Source of the DNA: a bacterium
GTDB lineage: Bacteria > Pseudomonadota > Alphaproteobacteria > Rhizobiales > JAKIUO01
Length of the DNA stretch: 41,014 nucleotides
Assembly (NCBI GenBank): GCA_024228495.1
Contig: JAAETJ010000978.1
Location: 1-41,014, forward strand
Direction of reading: 5' to 3'
Shown: positions 1-9,633 of the stretch, in pieces
Layout: the number at the start of each line of letters is the position of its first letter
How positions within the stretch are numbered: position 1 is the first letter of the stretch
Notes under the pieces: model-generated
Databases searched by the model: none
Seen by the model: the letters and a program-made list of their open reading frames with translations, nothing else
What the model was told of the DNA's origin: nothing
Translations under genes and position numbers: made by a program

Positions 1-228
1 GGTTACAATCCGGTTGTGCCTATTTTACGCGGACACTGCACACACTGCTCGCGCCAAAACAATCAACCCGGCGCAGCAATGTCACGCGTCGGCACGACCC
101 GTGTAAAGCCCCCCAATCGACATCTTGGCTATGTGATTCCCTGGTATGGGCTTGCTCTTGCGCTGTTGGGGGTTTATGGCTTTTTTCTATACAGCAATAG
201 ACGAAAAAGCATCGAGGACGAGATTTGA
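1..228 (+). CDS. SURF1 family protein, C-terminal part
   Basis: This is the 3' end of a gene that enters from the left edge. The last 45 residues match the end of SURF1, the inner-membrane factor for cytochrome c oxidase assembly: a TRV-x-PPNRHLGYV stretch, then one hydrophobic membrane segment (about YGLALALLGVYGFFLY) and a short basic tail. SURF1 proteins have two membrane segments with a periplasmic loop; only the second is inside the window. The stop codon overlaps the TTG start of thrC, so the two genes are probably co-transcribed. Residues before about position 75 fit the family poorly in this frame, while the next frame (from position 2) reads FYADTAHT, closer to the usual text. A frameshift upstream is therefore possible. 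Confidence 0.7.
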   Translation, partial: GYNPVVPILRGHCTHCSRQNNQPGAAMSRVGTTRVKPPNRHLGYVIPWYGLALALLGVYGFFLYSNRRKSIEDEI

Positions 229-1643
229 AATATACAAGCACACGTGGCGAGGCTCCCGTTCAAGGGTTCGAGGATGTTCTGTTGGCGGGACTGGCAACTG
301 ATGGCGGTCTTTATGTGCCCCAAGACTGGCCAAAATTTACAAAAGATGAGATCAGCGATTTTGCGGGGCTGCCATATACGGAATTGGCGTTGCGCGTCAT
401 CACGCCATTTGTCGGTGATGAAATCCCTTCTGATGAGTTGAAAGAAATGGTCGATGATGCCTATGCAGGTTTCTCCCATAAGGCCATTGCGCCGCTTATC
501 CAGCTTGATAGCAATGACTTTCTTCTTGAGCTGTTTCACGGGCCGACTCTGGCGTTCAAGGATTTTGCCATGCAGTTGTTGGCCCGTTTGATGGACCGGG
601 CACTGGCCAAACGTGGACGCCGCGCGACGATTGTCGGGGCAACCTCTGGTGATACGGGCGGGGCCGCTATTGAGGCTTTTCGCGGTCGTGACAATATTGA
701 TGTGTTTATCCTGCATCCCCATAATAAGGTCACCGAAGTACAGCGCCGTCAGATGACGACCCCCACTGAAGACAATGTTCACAATATCGCGCTTGAGGGT
801 AATTTTGATGATTGTCAGGCCCTGTTGAAATCAATGTTCAACAATGCCTCCTTGCGCGATGAGCTACAGCTGGCCGGGGTCAATTCGATTAACTGGGCGC
901 GCATCATGGGGCAGATCCCCTATTATTTTGCGGCCGCGACGGCTCTGGGTGCGCCATCACGCGACGTCGCGTTTTGTGTGCCCAGCGGTAATCTTGGTGA
1001 TATTTTCGCAGGTTTTGTGGCCAAAAAACTTGGCCTTCCTATTAATAAGTTGGTGATTGCCACCAATGCCAATGATATATTGGCGCGTACGCTGGAAACC
1101 GGGCGCTATGAAACTAAAGCGGCGATTGCCACTGACAGTCCCAGCATGGATATTCAGGTATCGAGCAATTTTGAACGCTTGTTGTTTGAGCTGTCAGGCG
1201 AGGACAGTGTATGGCTGAACGGCTTTATGAGGCAGTTTGGCGACACTGGTACAGGCTTACTGTCTGACAGCGTATTTGATAAATTTAGCTCCTTGTTTGC
1301 AGCCCATCGCCTTGATGATCAACAGACCGGTGAAACTATCGCACAGATCCAGCGAGAGAGTGGATATATGGCTGATCCGCACACGGCCGTTGGTCTGGGG
1401 GTTGCTGCTTTGGCGCGAAGCAAGGGCGAGGTGGTTGCCTCGACCCCGATGGTCACATTGTCAACGGCGCATCCGGCGAAATTTCCTGATGCCGTGGATA
1501 AATCTCTGGGCGTTCAACCTTTTCAGCCCGAGATCATCGTTTCGCAAAAGAACCTATCCGAGCGCTATGACGTGTTGGCGAATGATTTCTATCTTGTTGC
1601 CGATCACATCAAGAAACACGCGCGTGTCGTCGCGAATTCCTGA
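225..1643 (+). CDS. thrC: threonine synthase
   Basis: Threonine synthase converts O-phosphohomoserine to threonine with pyridoxal phosphate, the last step of threonine synthesis in the cytoplasm. The 472-residue protein has the typical beginning KYTSTRGEAPVQGF. The PLP-lysine motif is HGPTLAFKDFA, with the lysine at residue 112. It also has the SGDTGGAA and PSGNLGD phosphate- and cofactor-binding stretches. The length is normal for the family. The start is a TTG at 225 that overlaps the TGA of the upstream SURF1 gene; no ATG nearby would keep the conserved N-terminus. In many alphaproteobacteria an M16 peptidase gene follows thrC. Here a GNAT acetyltransferase follows directly, about 130 bp downstream. 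Confidence 0.96.
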   Translation: MKYTSTRGEAPVQGFEDVLLAGLATDGGLYVPQDWPKFTKDEISDFAGLPYTELALRVITPFVGDEIPSDELKEMVDDAYAGFSHKAIAPLIQLDSNDFLLELFHGPTLAFKDFAMQLLARLMDRALAKRGRRATIVGATSGDTGGAAIEAFRGRDNIDVFILHPHNKVTEVQRRQMTTPTEDNVHNIALEGNFDDCQALLKSMFNNASLRDELQLAGVNSINWARIMGQIPYYFAAATALGAPSRDVAFCVPSGNLGDIFAGFVAKKLGLPINKLVIATNANDILARTLETGRYETKAAIATDSPSMDIQVSSNFERLLFELSGEDSVWLNGFMRQFGDTGTGLLSDSVFDKFSSLFAAHRLDDQQTGETIAQIQRESGYMADPHTAVGLGVAALARSKGEVVASTPMVTLSTAHPAKFPDAVDKSLGVQPFQPEIIVSQKNLSERYDVLANDFYLVADHIKKHARVVANS

Positions 1644-1770
1644 AAATCTGCTAGAGTTTTGTTAGCCAGCTGGCATGTGATTTGCTCCATCTGGCTATAT
1701 CAGTTTTTTCAGGGAGAAGTTTTGCGGGATTAACTGATTGATCACGGATGAAACAGGCAGGGGGCGGTTC

Positions 1771-2352
1771 ATGGCTTTTTTGAAAAGCGCGAACAAAAAT
1801 GACACGGGATCTGCCCTGTTTGGGGAAAGCTTGACCCTGCGTGCTCCAAAGACCAGTGATTTTGACCAATGGGTCGACCTGCGCCTTGCCAGTGAACCGT
1901 TTTTGCGCCCCTTTGAACCTAGTTGGAGCACTAGCGAGTTGACGCGGCGCAGTTTTCGCAAACGTATTGATTTTTACAAACGATCCTCGCGCGATGGCAC
2001 AGGCTATTCATTTTTTCTCAAATCGCGCGAAAACGAGCAAATACTGGGCGGTTTGACCCTGTCAAATGTCAGATATGGGGTGATTAGCTCCGCCTCGATT
2101 GGTTATTGGATCGGCCAACCCCATGCCCGGCAAGGCCATATGAGCGAAGCTGTGCAGATCTTGTTGCCGTTTGCCTTCAAATCACTACACCTGCATCGGT
2201 TGGAGGCTGCATGCCTCCCACAGAATGAGGCATCGGTCGCGTTACTGCAAAAAAACGGATTTAAACAAGAGGGCATCGCGCGCAAATATCTGCGGATTAA
2301 CGGTGTCTGGCAGGATCATTTGCTATTTGCTCTGCTTGAAGACGATTATTAA
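1771..2352 (+). CDS. GNAT acetyltransferase, RimJ/RimL type
   Basis: This is a predicted cytoplasmic N-acetyltransferase using acetyl-CoA, of the RimJ/RimL (ribosomal-protein N-terminal acetyltransferase) subgroup. Visible family features are the opening LTLRAPKTSDFDQW, the central strand ASIGYWIG, the acetyl-CoA loop around QPHARQGHMSEAV, and the ending RLEAACLPQNEASVALLQKNGF followed by a YLRINGVWQDH tail. The ATG at 1771 is chosen because a G-rich ribosome binding site (GGGGGCGG) lies just before it. A TTG at 1738 in the same frame would add 11 residues. The substrate cannot be read from the sequence; the rimJ name is by subgroup only. It lies between thrC and a cyclic-di-GMP protein, an arrangement that gives no further clue. 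Confidence 0.88.
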   Translation: MAFLKSANKNDTGSALFGESLTLRAPKTSDFDQWVDLRLASEPFLRPFEPSWSTSELTRRSFRKRIDFYKRSSRDGTGYSFFLKSRENEQILGGLTLSNVRYGVISSASIGYWIGQPHARQGHMSEAVQILLPFAFKSLHLHRLEAACLPQNEASVALLQKNGFKQEGIARKYLRINGVWQDHLLFALLEDDY

Positions 2353-2497
2353 ACTTAATAATCTTGTACTTGACACTGTTTGGCCGAAATTTCAGTGCGT
2401 CTTAGACTTGAAAGAACACGACATGGGTAGTGAGCGGGGTGGTTTCTCTTGAATCCACCAGGCGTTCGAAATTTCAGGAAGTTAAGCAGTTAATTTT

Positions 2498-5400
2498 ATG
2501 ATGTGGTGTCTATACATTAGCAATCTTTTGAGGAGAGGCGTTTTTTCGCATGTGATGATGCTTGGGCTGGTTGCTCTCGTGTCCATGTTTGTGCATGGGT
2601 CAGCGATGGCGCTGGAACCGATTGCTATTACGGGTACCAAGGATGTCATCGATATTTCTGAGCGTGGAGTGTTTTATGAAGGGCGCGGCGATCGTTTGCA
2701 GGTCGAGACCGCAGCTGGTCGTGACGGTATTGCCGGGCGCATGTCTGTGCGCGCACGCCAATCGGGCAGTAACCCACGTTGGGTCGTTTTCGCGCTACAC
2801 AATGCCACCAACCAAACCATTGAACAGTGGTTGACGGCGCAACGATACAGTCTCAATGATTCCAAGTTTTTCAATCCTGATCTTGATAAAGCGCGCATTG
2901 GCGCGGTGACGCCATCCGTTGGCTTTGCCCCAGAGCGGGTATCATCCGACAATACAGACATTTTTTCACTAAGCGTCGAGGCCGGGGCGACGGTGACCTT
3001 TGTCGTCGAATTGTCGGGCAAGACCTATCCGCGTTTGTCGCTTTGGAACGTCAAGGCATTCGAGAAAAAGCGCCGTAACGGGCATTTGTTCAACGGTATA
3101 TTGCTTGGCATTACCGGCATTATGGCGATCATTTTATCGGCTCTGTTTGCCGCCAATCATAAGGCTATGTTCCCGGCAGGCGCGCTCGTCATCTGGGTTG
3201 GGCTTGCCTATATGTGCGCGGAATTTGGCTTCTTGCAAAAGCTGTTTAGTCTATCCACCGATGGCAATGCTATTTACCGCGCCGCCAGCGAAGCCGCGTT
3301 TGCTACATCACTGGTCAGTTTTTTATATATATTCTTGTCTTTGCGACTTTGGCATGGATGGATCAGGCTGTTTTTTATTAGCTGGATCCTGGCGCAAGGG
3401 GCGCTCGTCTTGCTGGCTTTTGCCGATGCGCCATTGGCGAGTTCGCTGGCACGGCTTAGTTTTGGCGCGATTGGCGTGATCGGCGGCCTGTTTATTCTCT
3501 ATCTTGCATTCCGCGGCCAAAGCCGGGCTCTATCACTTATGCCGACCTGGCTGTTATTTTTGGTCTGGCTGTTTGGCATGGGTGTGACCATTAATGGTCT
3601 GTTGTCTGGTGATATGGTGGTGACGGCGATGAATGCCGGGCTGGTGTTATTGCTGGCTCTGTTCGGCTTTACGGTCACGCAATTTGCGTTCTCAGCGATG
3701 GACCATACGGGCAAGGGGCCAGCCAACCGGTTTTACTTTAATGGTCAGGCCATTGAGGGGGCGGGGGCCTGTGTCTGGTACTGGGATGCCCGTCATGACA
3801 CCATCGAGGTTGGCAAAGAGGTAGAAGAAGCTTTGGGTCTCTCCTGGGGAACCCTGTCGGGATCCTTTGACGATTGGCTTGATTATTTGCACCCCATAGA
3901 TCGTGAACGTTTCTCTCTCATGCTGCTTGGTGTCAAGGAGCGCAATGGTGGCCCTGTGAGTATTGATTTTCGCATGCGTCGTTCGGACGGGACCTATCTT
4001 TGGTATGATTTGAAGGCGCATACCGATGACTGGGTCAAGGCGCGGACCTTGACGTGCGTTGGTCTTCTCTACGATGTCACCAGTACAAAGCGGGCCCATG
4101 AACGATTGGTCCGTGATGTTGTGAATGACAGTTTGACGGGGCTTCCTAATCGAGAAATTTATGCTGACAGGTTAGCAACGGCGGTGATGCGTGTGCGACA
4201 AGAACGCGCAGCTCCTCCTGCGGTTTTGTTCATTGATCTGGATCGCTTCAAGAATATTAATACCAGATTTGGTATGGGAGTTGGGGACACCATGTTGTTG
4301 ACCGTGGCGCGCCGGTTGGCTCGCTATTTACGGCCTCAAGATGCTTTGGCCCGGATCGCTGGAGATCAGTTTGCCATATTGATGCTCACCGAAACCGGAA
4401 CCAATCAGGTCACTCAATTGGCAGAACGGGTGCGCAAGGCGCTACGCGGTCCCATCAAAATCTCCGGCGAAGACGTGATCCTCACCAGTTCCATTGGCTG
4501 TAGCATTTATTCTGATCTTCAGTGCACTGGTGATCGCTTGTTTCGCGAAGCGGAATTCGCCATGTATCGAGCCAAACGATTGGGCACAGATCGTATTGAA
4601 TTATTCAAGCCAGACATGTTGTCGGACCGCGATGATCGGGTGGCGTTGGAAAGTGATTTGCGACAGGCAGTCGGGCGCGGCGAATTGAAGATATTCTACC
4701 AGCCCATCATGCGACTGGCGCGCGGTGAACTGGTTGGGTTCGAGGCGTTATTGCGCTGGGAACATCCAGAATTTGGAGCCATCAGCCCCGATGAATTTAT
4801 TCCTATTGCGGAAGGCAATGGTACGATCCTTGATCTGGGAGCATTTGTTCTCGATCAGGCATCGCGTGAAGCAGCGCGCTGGCAGCGTATCGTTCCGGTG
4901 AACGAAAAGCCATTATTTGTCAGCGTCAATGTTTCCAGTGGGCAATTGTTCAGTGAAGAGCTGGTGCTTGATATTCGCCATATCCTGTCGCGTCAAAATC
5001 TGCCGCAAGGGGCATTGCGCCTTGAGGTAACAGAATCTATCGTGATGGAAAACCCTGAACAGGCAATCGATATTTTGCACACGCTTAAAGCACTGGGTAC
5101 TGGTCTTTCAATGGATGACTTTGGCACGGGCTATTCCTCCTTGAGCTATTTGCTGCGCTTCCCCTTCGACACCATTAAGGTCGATCGTGAAATCCTCCAG
5201 TATCGCAATAATGAAGAGGCGGGTGCCGTTATTTTGCGATCTATCGTTGCGTTGGTCCATGAACTCAACAAGGATGTGGTCGCCGAAGGTATTGAGACCG
5301 ATGAAGACGCTGCGTATTTACGTTCTATCAAATGCGATTATGGACAAGGCTTTTACTATGGCGAAGCCATGAGTGCCGCTGAGGTTCAAAACTTGCTGAA

Positions 5401-5713
5401 AGCCTTGGTGAAGTCAGGCAAGCTCGTGCTGCAACCGACTAAAAAGAAAGCCAGGAAAGCCCCGCCTGCTCCGATTGAAATCGCCACGATCGAGACAGCA
5501 CCCAACAGGCAAATGACATCGCCCCAAGCCACACCGGGAAGAACGGAGCCCGCACCAGTTCCTGCGCCCCCGTCTACGCCTACACCTGTGTCACCGCCCT
5601 CTCCTGCATCCAAGGGCGCTCCGGCTCGGCCGGATGCAGTTCCAGCCGCCAATCCATCGCCCAATCAACCCCCCGTCAGTGCTAAATCTATCCCCAACCG
5701 GAAAAGTGGTTAA
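2498..5713 (+). CDS. membrane PAS-GGDEF-EAL cyclic-di-GMP phosphodiesterase
   Basis: This is a 1071-residue signalling protein. A signal peptide (cleavage likely after SAMA, about residue 38) is followed by a periplasmic beta-rich domain (about 40-193). Next come seven or so membrane helices (about 194-405, resembling 7TMR-DISM receptors), a PAS domain (about 420-540) and a GGDEF domain (about 545-705). An EAL domain (about 718-965) and a Pro/Ala-rich tail of about 95 residues complete it. The cyclase motif is AGDQF (621-625) and the metal loop reads LDRFKNINTRFG, so cyclase activity is unlikely. The RPQD inhibitory-site pattern stands five residues upstream. The EAL domain looks intact: EAL at 749-751, LEVTES, DDFGTGYSS from 873, KVD, AEGIE and GQGFYYG. 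I infer an active phosphodiesterase controlled by an envelope signal. It could plausibly influence flagellar motility. Confidence 0.93.
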   Translation: MMWCLYISNLLRRGVFSHVMMLGLVALVSMFVHGSAMALEPIAITGTKDVIDISERGVFYEGRGDRLQVETAAGRDGIAGRMSVRARQSGSNPRWVVFALHNATNQTIEQWLTAQRYSLNDSKFFNPDLDKARIGAVTPSVGFAPERVSSDNTDIFSLSVEAGATVTFVVELSGKTYPRLSLWNVKAFEKKRRNGHLFNGILLGITGIMAIILSALFAANHKAMFPAGALVIWVGLAYMCAEFGFLQKLFSLSTDGNAIYRAASEAAFATSLVSFLYIFLSLRLWHGWIRLFFISWILAQGALVLLAFADAPLASSLARLSFGAIGVIGGLFILYLAFRGQSRALSLMPTWLLFLVWLFGMGVTINGLLSGDMVVTAMNAGLVLLLALFGFTVTQFAFSAMDHTGKGPANRFYFNGQAIEGAGACVWYWDARHDTIEVGKEVEEALGLSWGTLSGSFDDWLDYLHPIDRERFSLMLLGVKERNGGPVSIDFRMRRSDGTYLWYDLKAHTDDWVKARTLTCVGLLYDVTSTKRAHERLVRDVVNDSLTGLPNREIYADRLATAVMRVRQERAAPPAVLFIDLDRFKNINTRFGMGVGDTMLLTVARRLARYLRPQDALARIAGDQFAILMLTETGTNQVTQLAERVRKALRGPIKISGEDVILTSSIGCSIYSDLQCTGDRLFREAEFAMYRAKRLGTDRIELFKPDMLSDRDDRVALESDLRQAVGRGELKIFYQPIMRLARGELVGFEALLRWEHPEFGAISPDEFIPIAEGNGTILDLGAFVLDQASREAARWQRIVPVNEKPLFVSVNVSSGQLFSEELVLDIRHILSRQNLPQGALRLEVTESIVMENPEQAIDILHTLKALGTGLSMDDFGTGYSSLSYLLRFPFDTIKVDREILQYRNNEEAGAVILRSIVALVHELNKDVVAEGIETDEDAAYLRSIKCDYGQGFYYGEAMSAAEVQNLLKALVKSGKLVLQPTKKKARKAPPAPIEIATIETAPNRQMTSPQATPGRTEPAPVPAPPSTPTPVSPPSPASKGAPARPDAVPAANPSPNQPPVSAKSIPNRKSG

Positions 5714-5910
5714 ACCCTCTCGACTGTTGCTCTTGACACGATACATAGGGTATGAGCGCAGTCTGATTATTTGTTTGAGTAGTTTGTAATGTTCAATGAT
5801 TAAAATTGAAGAGCAGTTAGGGGCATATGTGGTTAGAATCGGCAATATAATGCCCTGAGCAGGGCAATTTACCGCTTAAGATTTTAGTGTGAAACAGGTG
5901 GAGTTCACAA

Positions 5911-7245
5911 ATGTCGAGAAAATATTTTGGAACCGATGGAATTCGGGCGCAAGCCAATTCATTCCCAATGACGTCTGATGTGGCCATGCGCGTGGGTATG
6001 GCTGCTGGCAAGATTTTTACCACAGGAAATCATCGCCATCGCGTGGTGATTGGTAAGGATACGCGACTATCGGGTTATATGCTGGAATCGGCAATAGTCG
6101 CAGGCTTTACCTCCGTTGGCATGGATGTCTTTCAACTCGGCCCCATGCCAACGCCAGCTGTTGCCATGCTCACTCGTTCCCTGCGCGCTGACCTTGGTGT
6201 GATGATTTCAGCATCTCACAATGTTTATTCGGACAATGGTATCAAACTATTCGGACCTGACGGTTTCAAGCTGTCTGATGAAACCGAGCTGGAAATTGAA
6301 AAATTTATGGATGGCGATATCAATTCTTTGCTATCTGCGTCCTCGAAACTGGGCAGAGCAAAGCGCATTGATTCCGCGCAAGAGCGTTATATAGAATTTG
6401 CCAAACGGACTTTGCCGCGCAATCAAAGTTTTGATGGTATGCGGATCGTGATCGATTGCGCCAATGGGGCAGCTTACAAGGTTGCTCCTGATGCCTTGTG
6501 GGAGTTGGGTGCCGAGGTCATTAAAATCGGTGTCGATCCTGATGGTTTCAATATCAACAAAGATTGTGGTTCGACTCATACGTCTTTATTGAGCCAGAAG
6601 GTCAAGGAAATGCGAGCCGATATAGGTATCGCGCTTGACGGCGATGCTGACCGGATGCTGATCGTGGATGAAGAAGGCCGTGAGATTGATGGTGATCAGA
6701 TCATGGCGGTGATTGCTGAAAGCTGGCTGGAAAAAGAGCGACTGACCGCTGGCGGAGTGGTCGCCACAGTGATGTCTAATCTGGGGCTTGAGCGTTATTT
6801 GAACGGGCTTAATCTTACGCTTGAACGCACACTGGTCGGGGACCGCTATGTGGTCGAATATATGCGCAAGCATGGGTTCAATGTTGGCGGCGAGCAGTCA
6901 GGTCACATTGTCTTGTCTGATTTTAGTACCACGGGTGATGGGTTGGTTTCAGCCCTGCAGGTGATGTCGGTGGTTGCCAAAAGCGGCAAGACGGTTTCAG
7001 AAGTCTGCAGTAAATTTGAACCGGTTCCTCAATTGCTCAAAAATGTTCGTTACAAGAGTGGCGAACCTTTGAAGAAAAAACAGGTTATAGAGGCCATTAG
7101 TGATGGTGAACAAAGACTCGGCAAAGCCGGTCGCCTGGTGATTCGCCCCTCTGGCACGGAGCCGGTCATTCGCGTGATGGCTGAGGGCGATGATCAGCAG
7201 CTCGTCAATTCTGTTGTCGGTGAGATATGCGATGCGCTTCGTTAG
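5911..7245 (+). CDS. glmM: phosphoglucosamine mutase
   Basis: GlmM interconverts glucosamine-6-phosphate and glucosamine-1-phosphate on the way to UDP-GlcNAc, the precursor of peptidoglycan and lipopolysaccharide. The 444-residue protein starts [10 protein letters not shown]. It has the phosphoserine loop ISASHN, with the active serine at residue 102 (the same number as in E. coli GlmM). The magnesium-binding loop DGDADR is at 243-248, the sugar-binding GGEQSGH is present, and the C-terminal phosphate-binding loop is [15 protein letters not shown]. Its length is standard. A good ribosome binding site (GGTGGAG) precedes the ATG. It overlaps the convergent uracil-DNA glycosylase gene by four bases at the 3' end. 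The usual alphaproteobacterial neighbour ftsH is absent upstream. Confidence 0.97.
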   Translation: MSRKYFGTDGIRAQANSFPMTSDVAMRVGMAAGKIFTTGNHRHRVVIGKDTRLSGYMLESAIVAGFTSVGMDVFQLGPMPTPAVAMLTRSLRADLGVMISASHNVYSDNGIKLFGPDGFKLSDETELEIEKFMDGDINSLLSASSKLGRAKRIDSAQERYIEFAKRTLPRNQSFDGMRIVIDCANGAAYKVAPDALWELGAEVIKIGVDPDGFNINKDCGSTHTSLLSQKVKEMRADIGIALDGDADRMLIVDEEGREIDGDQIMAVIAESWLEKERLTAGGVVATVMSNLGLERYLNGLNLTLERTLVGDRYVVEYMRKHGFNVGGEQSGHIVLSDFSTTGDGLVSALQVMSVVAKSGKTVSEVCSKFEPVPQLLKNVRYKSGEPLKKKQVIEAISDGEQRLGKAGRLVIRPSGTEPVIRVMAEGDDQQLVNSVVGEICDALR

Positions 7246-7877
7246 AGTTCTTTACGAATGAGCTTGAAGATGTCTTCGAACATGGATTTGGTGAGGCGGC
7301 GGGTGTTCAGATTGTAGCGCGAGCAATGATAGCTATCGATGAGGATCAGCTGGTTGTCTAGTTGATGGCGTGCACCATGCTTGAAGGGATATTCGACTAG
7401 TCTCTTGTTTTGCGTCCGCACAATACTATCATGAGAAATTTTACCCAGTGCCATAATGACTTTAAGCGCCTTTGTTTGCTTGATGCGTTGGTCCAGGAAC
7501 GGGCGGCAGGCATTAATTTCAACACCAATTGGTTTATTTTGCGGCGGCACGCAGCGCACCGCATTAGTGATCATGGTATCGATGAGTTCAACGCCATCAT
7601 TAGCTCTGGCTTGGTAGTGGCCAGTTGCAAAGCCAAATTCCAGCAGCATTTCATAGAGCAGGTCGCCGGCTGCATCACCCGTAAAAGGGCGCCCCGACCA
7701 ATTGGCACCCTTGAGCCCGGGGGCGAGGCCAACGATCAGCAAGCGTGCTGAGCGAGCGCCAAAGGAGGCGACGGCACCATTGAAAAAATCTGGGTATTTT
7801 TGTTGATTGGCGCGCCGGAACTCGACAAGGCGCGGACAGATATGGCAGTTTTTTGGAGCTTCTGGACGGGTTTCCAT
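7242..7877 (-). CDS. family 5 uracil-DNA glycosylase
   Basis: A predicted iron-sulfur uracil-DNA glycosylase of the UDGb (family 5) type, which removes uracil and other deaminated bases from DNA. Four cysteines in the family positions (11, 14, 109, 124) should hold the 4Fe-4S cluster. The conserved core [22 protein letters not shown] is followed by the NAVRC segment. The C-terminal motif reads [15 protein letters not shown], where many relatives have HPS in place of HCS; I believe the cysteine variant is common in alphaproteobacteria. The length of 211 residues is normal. The gene is convergent with glmM, with a four-base overlap, so it is expressed separately, from a promoter near 7.9 kb that I cannot pinpoint. 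Confidence 0.9.
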   Translation of the reverse strand: METRPEAPKNCHICPRLVEFRRANQQKYPDFFNGAVASFGARSARLLIVGLAPGLKGANWSGRPFTGDAAGDLLYEMLLEFGFATGHYQARANDGVELIDTMITNAVRCVPPQNKPIGVEINACRPFLDQRIKQTKALKVIMALGKISHDSIVRTQNKRLVEYPFKHGARHQLDNQLILIDSYHCSRYNLNTRRLTKSMFEDIFKLIRKEL

Positions 7878-8012
7878 CGATAGCGATTTCTTCTATTCAA
7901 AAAAACGTCAACCTAGCATCTGATGATGCCCGATCCTTGAGGAATATGAATAGAGGGCAATGCCGTTAGAAATCAATATCTCACGTGCAATATTTCTCTA
8001 GATACCTTCAAG

Positions 8013-8588
8013 TTAGTCTCCGAAATCGTCTTTAATGTTCGTTGGTTCAACTGCGGCGTGTTCTTTGTGTCCGATAAGTGCGGCGAGTTCATTGATTTCG
8101 ACAAACTGATCGGCCTGGCGGCGCAAATCATCGGCAATCATGGGAGGAGAGGTGCTAAGGGTCGAGACGACGCTGACCCGTTTGCCGCGGTATTGCAGGG
8201 CCTCGACAAGAGCGCGAAAATCTCCATCTCCAGAGAAAATGACGATATGATCCAGATGCTCTGCAAGGGTCAAGGCTCCAACCGTTAGCTCGGTATCCAT
8301 ATTTCCCTTGATTTTGCGGCGTCCAGCGCTATCAGTAAATTCCTTGGTAGGTTTGGTGATCATAGTATATCCATTGTAATCTAGCCAGTCGATTAACGGC
8401 CGAATCGAGGAATATTCCTGATCATCAGTAATTGCAGTATAGTACAATGCTCGAATAAAATGAGAGTTATTCTCGAAAAACTTAAGTAGTCTTTTATAGT
8501 CTATTTCAAGTCCGATATTTTTAGTTGTGGCGTATAGATTTGCGCCATCAATAAAAAGTGCGGTCCTTTCATTCTTGTTTAATTTCAT
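8013..8588 (-). CDS. NYN domain (LabA/DUF88-like) putative ribonuclease
   Basis: A single NYN domain, a PIN-like nuclease fold, fills this 191-residue protein. The acidic residues expected for metal binding are visible: D14 in FIDGANLY, D97 in GNMDTELTV, and D120/D122 in FSGDGDF. The family includes LabA from cyanobacteria and many uncharacterised bacterial proteins; an RNase activity is inferred from the fold, not shown. The short C-terminal tail after residue 170 is charged and probably disordered. It is divergent from folK, with an AT-rich 232-bp gap between. The arrangement NYN gene / folK / rpoZ / rsh is, to my knowledge, conserved in alphaproteobacteria, which suggests a housekeeping role. 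Confidence 0.85.
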   Translation of the reverse strand: MKLNKNERTALFIDGANLYATTKNIGLEIDYKRLLKFFENNSHFIRALYYTAITDDQEYSSIRPLIDWLDYNGYTMITKPTKEFTDSAGRRKIKGNMDTELTVGALTLAEHLDHIVIFSGDGDFRALVEALQYRGKRVSVVSTLSTSPPMIADDLRRQADQFVEINELAALIGHKEHAAVEPTNIKDDFGD

Positions 8589-8820
8589 GGTATTTGTTCT
8601 TTTTTTAATGGAACTATATTTTTAATGTCACTATGTATTGGGTAAAAGGTCAAAGTATACTCTGTATGCGTGAATTATAGGCTTTGATCTACAGTTATGT
8701 ATAGTGATTTAATTTACAAAATTCAATCCTGAATTAGAAAGATTCTTAGCTTTTGATGAAAGATCTAAGTGAATATCAGATTACCAATGTTTTCGTCATC
8801 GTTTCTCGGGGTAAAATCAA
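8589..8820. promoter_or_regulatory. divergent intergenic region between the NYN gene and folK
   Basis: This AT-rich 232-bp gap must hold the promoters for the leftward NYN gene and the rightward folK-rpoZ genes. I see no unambiguous -35/-10 pair and no long inverted repeat, so no individual site is called. Confidence 0.4.
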
Positions 8821-9396
8821 ATGATTCTGATTGCACTGGGCGGGAATATGCCCGTAGAAAACCAATCACCCGTGCAAACATTGCGCTGGGCGATTGACGA
8901 AATGGCAAAGTATCAGATTTATGTTATGTCAATTTCATCCTTCTATTGTACGAAGCCGGTCGGACAAGCAGGGCAGTCTGATTATATCAACGCGGTTGTT
9001 CGTGTGCGGGTGGCAATGGGGCCGGCCAATTTGCTAAAAAATCTAAAAATGATCGAAATGGCAGCAGGGAGAGGTACGCAACCTGTTGCTTTGCGAGCAC
9101 GTTGGGGGCCTCGGCCACTGGATCTCGATCTTGTTGATTATAAAAAAATAGTGACGGGGAATTTTCAAGTATGTAGCCGTTACAGCATGGTGACAAAGGT
9201 ATCAAGGGTTTCTCAGCTAGGGCGTTGTGAGCTTGTTTTGCCACATCCACAGGCGCATCTGCGGCCCTTTGTAATTCGGCCAATTATCGACATAGCGCCG
9301 TTCTGGCACCATCCGGTAACCGGTTTGTCGGCACTTTCTATGTGGGCATTGATCAAAAACAAGCCCGAGGGAAGTATCATTCACGAGCTTCCTTGA
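8821..9396 (+). CDS. folK: 2-amino-4-hydroxy-6-hydroxymethyldihydropteridine pyrophosphokinase
   Basis: HPPK transfers pyrophosphate from ATP to hydroxymethyl-dihydropterin in folate synthesis. The protein begins MILIALGGNMP, the usual GxN start. It then shows SSFYCTKPVGQAGQSDYINAV and the family signature WGPRPLDLDLVDY, which holds the metal-binding aspartates. HPQAHLRPFVIRPIIDIAP follows. At 191 residues it is somewhat longer than many HPPKs because of an insertion of about 15 residues after LDLDLVDY (around GNFQVCSRYSMVTKVSRV). It is the first gene of the rightward folK-rpoZ-rsh stretch, with 237 bp before rpoZ. Confidence 0.93.
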   Translation: MILIALGGNMPVENQSPVQTLRWAIDEMAKYQIYVMSISSFYCTKPVGQAGQSDYINAVVRVRVAMGPANLLKNLKMIEMAAGRGTQPVALRARWGPRPLDLDLVDYKKIVTGNFQVCSRYSMVTKVSRVSQLGRCELVLPHPQAHLRPFVIRPIIDIAPFWHHPVTGLSALSMWALIKNKPEGSIIHELP

Positions 9397-9633
9397 GAAG
9401 TTTGGCAAACACCAGGAAGGATCGTTCCGAGCAAGTATATTTTTTACCAACAGGGCAATTCGGCGCTTGCATGTGATGCGAAATTTGCATAAATACAAGG
9501 TGATATATGATCTCTGGTCCGGGGGCGTGTGATGGTGCTTGTCTTGAAAAGACATAATGGTCTTTTTGTGCTGGCTGTTGATGCTCTCTCATGAGACAGA
9601 AATTTTGAACCACCTTTACGTGAGGAACGCTCT

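Noticed and set aside
174-782. A 202-codon minus-strand frame antisense to thrC
   Set aside because: It lies entirely opposite the conserved thrC gene and has no family features.
5733-5756. TTGACA and TATGAG upstream of glmM as a promoter
   Set aside because: The spacing is only 12 bases, too short for a sigma70-type promoter.
9547-9566. AAAAGAC/GTCTTTT hairpin between folK and rpoZ as a terminator
   Set aside because: The stem is short and AT-rich and lies within the leader of rpoZ; too weak to call.
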